NCBI RefSeq assembly: GCF_004339545.1 | Contig: NZ_SMGD01000012.1 | Coordinates: 372,001 to 436,000 of the forward strand | Length of the DNA stretch: 64,000 nucleotides | From: Celerinatantimonas diazotrophica | GTDB taxonomy: Bacteria > Pseudomonadota > Gammaproteobacteria > Enterobacterales > Celerinatantimonadaceae | Reading direction: 5' to 3' | Shown here: piece after piece, positions 58,965 to 64,000 of the stretch | Numbering within the stretch: the first letter of the stretch is position 1 | Layout of the letters: each line of letters starts with the position of its first letter | Program-made: the position numbers and the translations under genes | Notes under the pieces: model-generated | Seen by the model: the letters and a program-made list of their open reading frames with translations, nothing else | The model's database searches: none | What the model was told of the DNA's origin: nothing

Positions 58965-59009
58965 AACTACTGGACTTCATTAGGACGTTTTGTTAACGTG
59001 CCCGCTGTA

Positions 59010-59026
59010 AATTGGTATTACCAATA
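59010..59026. promoter_or_regulatory. PdhR operator
   Basis: ATTGGT-ATT-ACCAAT, a perfect match to the PdhR consensus arms, 12 bp before the pdhR start codon. It should give autoregulation of pdhR-aceEF, released by pyruvate. Confidence 0.9.
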
Positions 59027-59037
59027 GAGATTAGCCA

Positions 59038-59796
59038 GTGACTTATCCAAAGGTCAAACATCCAAAATTATCTGATCTGATTGTTCATAACCTGGAAACT
59101 ATGATCCTGGAAGGAAGTTTTCGGCCAGGTCAGCGGTTACCTGCTGAAAGAGAGTTGGCTCGGCAGTTTGATGTTTCTAGGCCTTCTTTACGTGAAGCGA
59201 TTCAGAAATTGGAAGCCAAAGGCCTTGTGATCCGAAAACAAGGTGGCGGTACCTATGTGCAGCAAGATTTGCGCGAAGGGTTAACCGATCCGCTATTTCA
59301 GCTGCTTTCTGATCACCCTGAAGGACAATTAGATCTACTCGAGTTTCGCCATGCTTTTGAAGGGATTGCAGCCTATTATGCGGCACTGCGTGGAACCGAA
59401 GCTGATTTCGAACAGATCAACGATTGTCACGCTCATATTGCGATGGCTCAGAACCAAGGGAACGTTGAGGCTGAATCAGAAGCGGTAATGGATTTTTACG
59501 AAGCGATAGCCAACGCTTCACATAATATGGTGTTTTTGCATTTAATTCGTGGCTTGCGGCCGCTCCTTTTGCAAAACATCCTGCATAATTTCAAAATTTT
59601 GTACATCCGTACAACTGTCGCTGCGAAAATTACTCAGCATCGGCAACTGTTGCTCAATGCAATTGTACAAAGACAGCCGGCGCAGGCTCGTGATGCCTCG
59701 TATCAACACCTCGCCTTTATTGAAGAAACGCTGTTAGATATCGGGCGTGAATCTAGCCGGATTGAACGATCTTTGCGCCGTTCAGAACAATTTTGA
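59038..59796 (+). CDS. pdhR: Pyruvate dehydrogenase complex regulator PdhR
   Basis: GntR/FadR-family repressor responding to pyruvate. The 252-residue protein has the winged helix (RPGQRLPAERELARQFDVSRPSLREAIQKLEAKGLV, about residues 29-64) and an all-helical FCD ligand domain. Initiation is at GTG; no ATG gives the conserved start. Its own operator lies directly upstream. Confidence 0.96.
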   Translation: MTYPKVKHPKLSDLIVHNLETMILEGSFRPGQRLPAERELARQFDVSRPSLREAIQKLEAKGLVIRKQGGGTYVQQDLREGLTDPLFQLLSDHPEGQLDLLEFRHAFEGIAAYYAALRGTEADFEQINDCHAHIAMAQNQGNVEAESEAVMDFYEAIANASHNMVFLHLIRGLRPLLLQNILHNFKILYIRTTVAAKITQHRQLLLNAIVQRQPAQARDASYQHLAFIEETLLDIGRESSRIERSLRRSEQF

Positions 59797-59876
59797 ATTC
59801 GTACCGGATAAAAAAACCGGAAGTTAGAATAACTTAAAACTATCTTTTAGATAGCTTAATGATTGAGGAATATGCC

Positions 59877-62534
59877 ATGTCAGATCTTCTGCAACATGAT
59901 GTGGATCCACTTGAGACCAATGAATGGATTGATGCGATTGAATCAGTCATTCGCGAAGAAGGAATTGAGCGGGCCCAGTACCTAATTGAACAGGTATTAC
60001 ATCAAGCTAGTATTGAGGGTGTTTCGGCCTCTGGTGCCCCAGCAGTAACCGATTACATTAACTCCATTGCCTTAAAAGATCAGCCTGACTATCCGGGTGA
60101 TATAGAGTTGGAACGTAAAATCCAAGCGATTATCCGCTGGAACGCCGTAATGATTGTTTTACGGGCATCTAAAAAGGATCTAGAGCTGGGTGGCCACATG
60201 GCTTCATTCCAGTCTGCTGCAGCAATTTACGAAACATGTTTTAACCATTTCTTTCGTGCACCTAACGAAAAAGATGGTGGCGATTTAGTTTATTATCAGG
60301 GACATATCTCTCCAGGGATCTATTCTCGCGCTTTTGTTGAAGGCCGTTTGAGTGCTGAACAGCTGGATCACTTCCGTCAGGAAGTTGAAGGCAAAGGGTT
60401 GCCTTCTTACCCTCATCCTAAATTGCTTCCTGAATTTTGGCAGTTCCCAACGGTTTCCATGGGACTGGCGCCACTGTCATCTATTTATCAAGCTCGATTC
60501 TTAAAATATCTTACTAATCGCGGACTCAAAGATTGTTCTGAGCAGCATGTCTATGCTTTCCTAGGTGATGGTGAGATGGATGAGGCTGAATCACGCGGTG
60601 CGATTGCATTTGCTGCTCGTGAAAAACTCGACAACTTAACCTTCGTCATTAACTGTAACTTGCAGCGGTTAGATGGCCCTGTTTCTGGTAACAGCAAAAT
60701 TGTTCAGGAACTAGAAGGTCAGTTTAAAGGCTCAGGTTGGAACGTTGTCAAAGTACTTTGGGGTAGCGAATGGGATGACCTGCTCTCGCGTGACACCTCA
60801 GGTAAACTGATTCAGTTGATGAACGAAACTATCGACGGTGATTACCAGACACTTTCTTCAAAAGATGGCGCCTACATGCGCGAGCATTTCTTTGGTAAAT
60901 ATCCAGAAACCGCTGAATTGGTTAAAGATCTGTCTGATGAACAGATTTATAACCTGCACCGTGGTGGTCATGATGTTCGCAAAGTGTATGCTGCATTAGC
61001 GAATGCTAAAGCGACTAAAGGTCAACCAACCGTCATTCTGGCTGCAACCATCAAAGGTTATGGCATGGGTGATGCTGCCGAAGGGAAAAACATTGCTCAC
61101 CAGGTGAAAAAAATGAACATGACTTCGGTTATGCACCTGCGCGATCGTTTAGAACTTGATATTGATGATGAGAAAGTTAAAGAATTACCTTATCTGACTA
61201 TTGACGAAGGTTCGGCTGAATATGATTACCTGCATGCCCGTCGTAAAGCATTGCACGGTTACACGCCACAGCGTCTGCGCAAATTTACCAAAGAGTTACC
61301 GATTCCGGCACTGGATGACTTTAGCGCACTGTTACAAGAACAGAAAAAAGACATCTCGACCACGATTGGCTTCGTTCGATCTCTGAATGTTCTTCTGAAA
61401 AACAAAGGACTTAAAGATCACATCGTACCTATTATAGCCGACGAAGCTCGTACCTTTGGTATGGAAGGTTTGTTCCGCCAGATTGGTATTTACAACCCTG
61501 GGGGTCAGCAATATACACCGCAAGACCGCGAACAGGTTGCATACTATAAAGAAGATGTGAAAGGTCAGGTTCTGCAGGAAGGAATTAACGAAGCTGGTGC
61601 AATGGCAAGCTGGGTTGCAGCTGCAACTTCATATTCGAGCAATGACTTGCCGATGATTCCGTTTTATATCTACTATTCAATGTTTGGGTTCCAACGCGTT
61701 GGTGACCTTACATGGATGGCAGGGGATCAACAGGCGCGCGGCTTCTTATTAGGCGGGACTGCTGGTCGGACCACCTTGAACGGGGAAGGCTTGCAACATG
61801 AAGATGGCCATAGCCACGTCCTTTCTAGTGTCATTCCAAACTGTGTTTCATACGATCCTAGTTTTGCTTATGAAGTTGCAGTCATCATGCAGGATGGCTT
61901 ACGCCGGATGTATGGTGAACAAGAAAATGTTTACTATTATCTGACCCTGATGAATGAAAACTATCATCAGCCAGCTATGCCTGAAGGTGCTGAAGAAGGT
62001 ATTCGTAAAGGTATTTATAAACTTGAAGATTACAGTGGCGACAAAGCGAAAGTCCAGCTGTTAGGTTCAGGGACCATTATGTTGCAGGTGCGTGAAGCTG
62101 CGAAAATCCTTAGCGAAGAATATTCTATTGCAAGTGATGTATTTAGCGTAACTTCATTTACTGAACTGGCTCGTGACGGCCAAGATGTCGAACGTTTCAA
62201 CATGTTGCACCCAACGGATGAACCGCGTCAGCCATACATCAGCACTGTTTTGGATAACTTGCCGACTATCGCCTCAACTGACTATGTCAAAACGTTTGGT
62301 GAACAGGTTCGTCATTATGTTCCTGGTCCATATCGTGTATTAGGGACTGATGGTTTCGGACGTAGTGACAGCCGTGACAATTTACGTCTTCATTTTGAAG
62401 TAAACGCCAGCTATGTTGTCGTTGCGACTCTGCACCAACTGGCTGAACAAGGTCAAATCGATAAAAGTGTCGTTGCACAGGCGATCACTAAATATGGTAT
62501 CGATGCGGACAAGATTAACCCGTTGCACGCATAA
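59877..62534 (+). CDS. aceE: Pyruvate dehydrogenase E1 component
   Basis: Thiamin-diphosphate decarboxylase that acetylates the lipoyl groups of AceF. ATG 59877 after GAGGAA gives 885 residues (E. coli 887). The TPP motif GDGEMDEAESRGAIAFA...INCNLQ lies at about residues 230-265. The single-chain (homodimeric) E1 form is shown by its length. Followed by aceF after 12 bp. Confidence 0.98.
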   Translation: MSDLLQHDVDPLETNEWIDAIESVIREEGIERAQYLIEQVLHQASIEGVSASGAPAVTDYINSIALKDQPDYPGDIELERKIQAIIRWNAVMIVLRASKKDLELGGHMASFQSAAAIYETCFNHFFRAPNEKDGGDLVYYQGHISPGIYSRAFVEGRLSAEQLDHFRQEVEGKGLPSYPHPKLLPEFWQFPTVSMGLAPLSSIYQARFLKYLTNRGLKDCSEQHVYAFLGDGEMDEAESRGAIAFAAREKLDNLTFVINCNLQRLDGPVSGNSKIVQELEGQFKGSGWNVVKVLWGSEWDDLLSRDTSGKLIQLMNETIDGDYQTLSSKDGAYMREHFFGKYPETAELVKDLSDEQIYNLHRGGHDVRKVYAALANAKATKGQPTVILAATIKGYGMGDAAEGKNIAHQVKKMNMTSVMHLRDRLELDIDDEKVKELPYLTIDEGSAEYDYLHARRKALHGYTPQRLRKFTKELPIPALDDFSALLQEQKKDISTTIGFVRSLNVLLKNKGLKDHIVPIIADEARTFGMEGLFRQIGIYNPGGQQYTPQDREQVAYYKEDVKGQVLQEGINEAGAMASWVAAATSYSSNDLPMIPFYIYYSMFGFQRVGDLTWMAGDQQARGFLLGGTAGRTTLNGEGLQHEDGHSHVLSSVIPNCVSYDPSFAYEVAVIMQDGLRRMYGEQENVYYYLTLMNENYHQPAMPEGAEEGIRKGIYKLEDYSGDKAKVQLLGSGTIMLQVREAAKILSEEYSIASDVFSVTSFTELARDGQDVERFNMLHPTDEPRQPYISTVLDNLPTIASTDYVKTFGEQVRHYVPGPYRVLGTDGFGRSDSRDNLRLHFEVNASYVVVATLHQLAEQGQIDKSVVAQAITKYGIDADKINPLHA

Positions 62535-62546
62535 GGGCTAAGAAGA

Positions 62547-64000
62547 ATGAGTATTGAAATTAATGTACCAGATATTGGTGATGATGAAGTTGAAGTTACT
62601 GAAATCATGGTTAAAGTGGGCGATACAGTTGCAGAAGAGCAGTCACTGATCACCGTTGAAGGCGATAAAGCCTCAATGGAAGTTCCAGCGCCTCACGCTG
62701 GGGTGGTTAAAGAGATTAAAGTGGCCGAAGGCGATAAAGTTAAAACTGGCTCGTTTATTATGTTATTTGAAGATGAAGCGGGTGAAACTGCGGATAAACC
62801 TGCTGACGAATCGGCTCCTTCAGATACTGCGGCTCCTGCGGCTCGCGAGAGTCATGACATTAAGGTTCCTGATATTGGTGATGATGAAGTCGAAGTCACT
62901 GAAATCATGGTGAAAGTAGGCGACAAAGTTGAAGAAGAACAGTCACTGATTACTGTTGAAGGCGATAAAGCCTCAATGGAAGTGCCTGCGCCAATGGCTG
63001 GTATTGTCAAAGAAATTAAAGTAGCCGAAGGCGATAAGGTTAAAACAGAATCGTTCATCATGGTCTTTGAAACTGAAAGCGCAGCTTCAGCGCCAGCAGC
63101 CGAAACCGCACCAGCGGCGGCACCTGCAGCTTCTTCTGCAACCCAAGATGTTAAAGTCCCAGATATTGGTGACGACGAAGTCGAAGTCACTGAAATCATG
63201 GTGAAAGTAGGCGACAAAGTTGAAGAAGAACAGTCACTGATTACCGTTGAAGGCGATAAAGCCTCAATGGAAGTGCCTGCGCCAATGGCTGGTACTGTTA
63301 AAGAAATTAAATTAGCCGAAGGCGATAAAGTTAAAACCGGCTCTTTGATGATGATCTTTGAAGTTGAAGGCGCTGCTGCGGCTCCCGCTGCTAGCACTGC
63401 TAAAACTGAAGAGAAAACAGCCGCACCCAAAGCACCTGCCAGTGCGCCGGCGAAGTCGGATGATTTTGTCGAAAATACTGCCTATGTTCATGCTTCCCCT
63501 GTTGTGCGTCGTTTGGCTCGCGAATTTGGCTTGAACCTTGAGAAAATCAAGGCAACCGGCCGCAAAGGTCGCATTACCAAAGAAGATGTTCAGAGCTACG
63601 TGAAAGATGCGGTGAGTCGTGCAGAATCTGGCCGTAGTGGCGGCAGTGGTATGGATGTACTGGCATGGCCGAAAGTTGATTTTGCCAAATTTGGTGAGGT
63701 TGAAGAGAAGCCACTATCACGCATTCAGAAAATCTCTGGTCCAAACCTACATCGCAACTGGGTGAAAATCCCACATGTGACTCAGTTTGATGAAGCTGAC
63801 ATCACTGATATGGAAGCGTTCCGTAAAGCCGAAAACCAAGTGGTCGCCAAAAAAGATCTTGGCTTTAAAATCACGCCTCTGGTCTTTATGATGAAAGCAG
63901 CGGCCAAAGCGCTGGAATTGCATCCTAAATTTAATGCTTCACTCTCTGATGATGAGCAGAGCCTGGTCATGAAAAAATATATCAACATCGGTATCGCTGT
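62547..64000 (+). CDS. aceF: Pyruvate dehydrogenase E2 (dihydrolipoamide acetyltransferase), 3'-truncated by window edge
   Basis: Core of the pyruvate dehydrogenase complex. The visible 484 codons code three lipoyl domains, each with the lipoylated EGDKASMEV loop (near residues 39, 139 and 236), joined by Ala/Pro-rich linkers, then an E1/E3-binding domain ([32 protein letters not shown], about 315-345), then the start of the catalytic domain. The HxxxD active site lies beyond the window. Ribosome site AGAAGA. Confidence 0.97.
   Translation, partial: MSIEINVPDIGDDEVEVTEIMVKVGDTVAEEQSLITVEGDKASMEVPAPHAGVVKEIKVAEGDKVKTGSFIMLFEDEAGETADKPADESAPSDTAAPAARESHDIKVPDIGDDEVEVTEIMVKVGDKVEEEQSLITVEGDKASMEVPAPMAGIVKEIKVAEGDKVKTESFIMVFETESAASAPAAETAPAAAPAASSATQDVKVPDIGDDEVEVTEIMVKVGDKVEEEQSLITVEGDKASMEVPAPMAGTVKEIKLAEGDKVKTGSLMMIFEVEGAAAAPAASTAKTEEKTAAPKAPASAPAKSDDFVENTAYVHASPVVRRLAREFGLNLEKIKATGRKGRITKEDVQSYVKDAVSRAESGRSGGSGMDVLAWPKVDFAKFGEVEEKPLSRIQKISGPNLHRNWVKIPHVTQFDEADITDMEAFRKAENQVVAKKDLGFKITPLVFMMKAAAKALELHPKFNASLSDDEQSLVMKKYINIGIA
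62571..63337 (+). repeat. Three tandem lipoyl-domain repeats in aceF
   Basis: Copies of about 176 bp begin at 62571, 62871 and 63162 (periods 300 and 291 bp). Copies two and three differ at only about seven positions by eye, while copy one is more diverged. Confidence 0.9.

Larger units (their letters stand above)
58703..59037. other. 335-bp region between ampE and pdhR
   Basis: AT-rich, no gene. It holds AACACT/AGTGTT (58788-58806) and CATGT/ACATG hairpins, a terminator-like stem near 58888-58913, an FNR-like box and the PdhR operator. The aroP gene found here in E. coli is absent. Confidence 0.6.

Noticed and set aside
62852-63430. 192-codon antisense frame across the aceF lipoyl repeats
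   Set aside because: Its repetitive Ser/Thr-rich product mirrors the duplicated lipoyl DNA; aceF is clearly the coding strand.

Overview
The window is a stretch of ordinary gammaproteobacterial chromosome. It is almost fully coding, and most gene identities are clear from conserved motifs. Gene content (EF-P lysylation genes, frdABCD, orn, Hfq/HflX/HflKC, a full dcw cluster, DciA rather than DnaC-type context, ZapD, a pilABCD cluster, pdhR-aceEF) points to a facultatively anaerobic gammaproteobacterium near the Vibrio/Aeromonas/Alteromonadales/Enterobacterales group. The genus cannot be told from sequence alone. The first gene (degenerate GGDEF/EAL protein) and the last (aceF) are cut by the window edges.

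Layout. 1-12.7 kb: an inactive-looking EAL protein, a small unknown gene, epmB and efp divergent, the frdABCD operon on the minus strand, epmA coupled to a Cas4-like nuclease/XPD-type helicase, psd-rsgA on the minus strand, and orn. 12.7-16.9 kb: two identical tRNA-Gly(GCC) genes, then about 0.8 kb of decayed, gene-free DNA, a shikimate-dehydrogenase-like gene, a cation/proton antiporter, and an orphan terminator that suggests a small RNA. 16.9-30 kb: GNAT, queG, and the nnr-tsaE-amiB-mutL-miaA-hfq-hflX-hflK-hflC superoperon, then purA. 30.2-47.1 kb: mraZ-rsmH-ftsL-ftsI-murE-murF-mraY-murD-ftsW-murG-murC-ftsQ-ftsA-ftsZ-lpxC, without ddl. 47.1-58.7 kb: dciA, secA, mutT, yacG-zapD, coaE-pilD-pilC-pilB-pilA, ampD-ampE. 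58.7-64 kb: pdhR-aceE-aceF. Relative to my memory of the E. coli map, two distant blocks (frd-to-purA, and mra-to-pdh) are joined here at purA/mraZ.

How the genes work together. EpmA and EpmB modify Lys34 of EF-P. FrdABCD supports fumarate respiration, and PdhR-AceEF controls entry of pyruvate into acetyl-CoA. Both loci carry an FNR-like box of the form TTGAT-N4-GTCAA, and pdhR also has a perfect PdhR operator. The dcw cluster makes peptidoglycan precursors and the divisome and is preceded by a three-repeat MraZ operator and a perfect DnaA box. AmiB, AmpD/AmpE and ZapD add cell-wall splitting, recycling and Z-ring bundling.

I found no CRISPR array, prophage, intact insertion sequence or obviously new multi-gene system. 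The best leads are regulatory: a long leader upstream of secA in which a perfect 10-bp helix would hide a GGAGG sequence in front of a short open frame in the position of secM; an orphan intrinsic terminator implying an unannotated small RNA near 16.72-16.86 kb; and a 16-bp palindrome between rsgA and orn.
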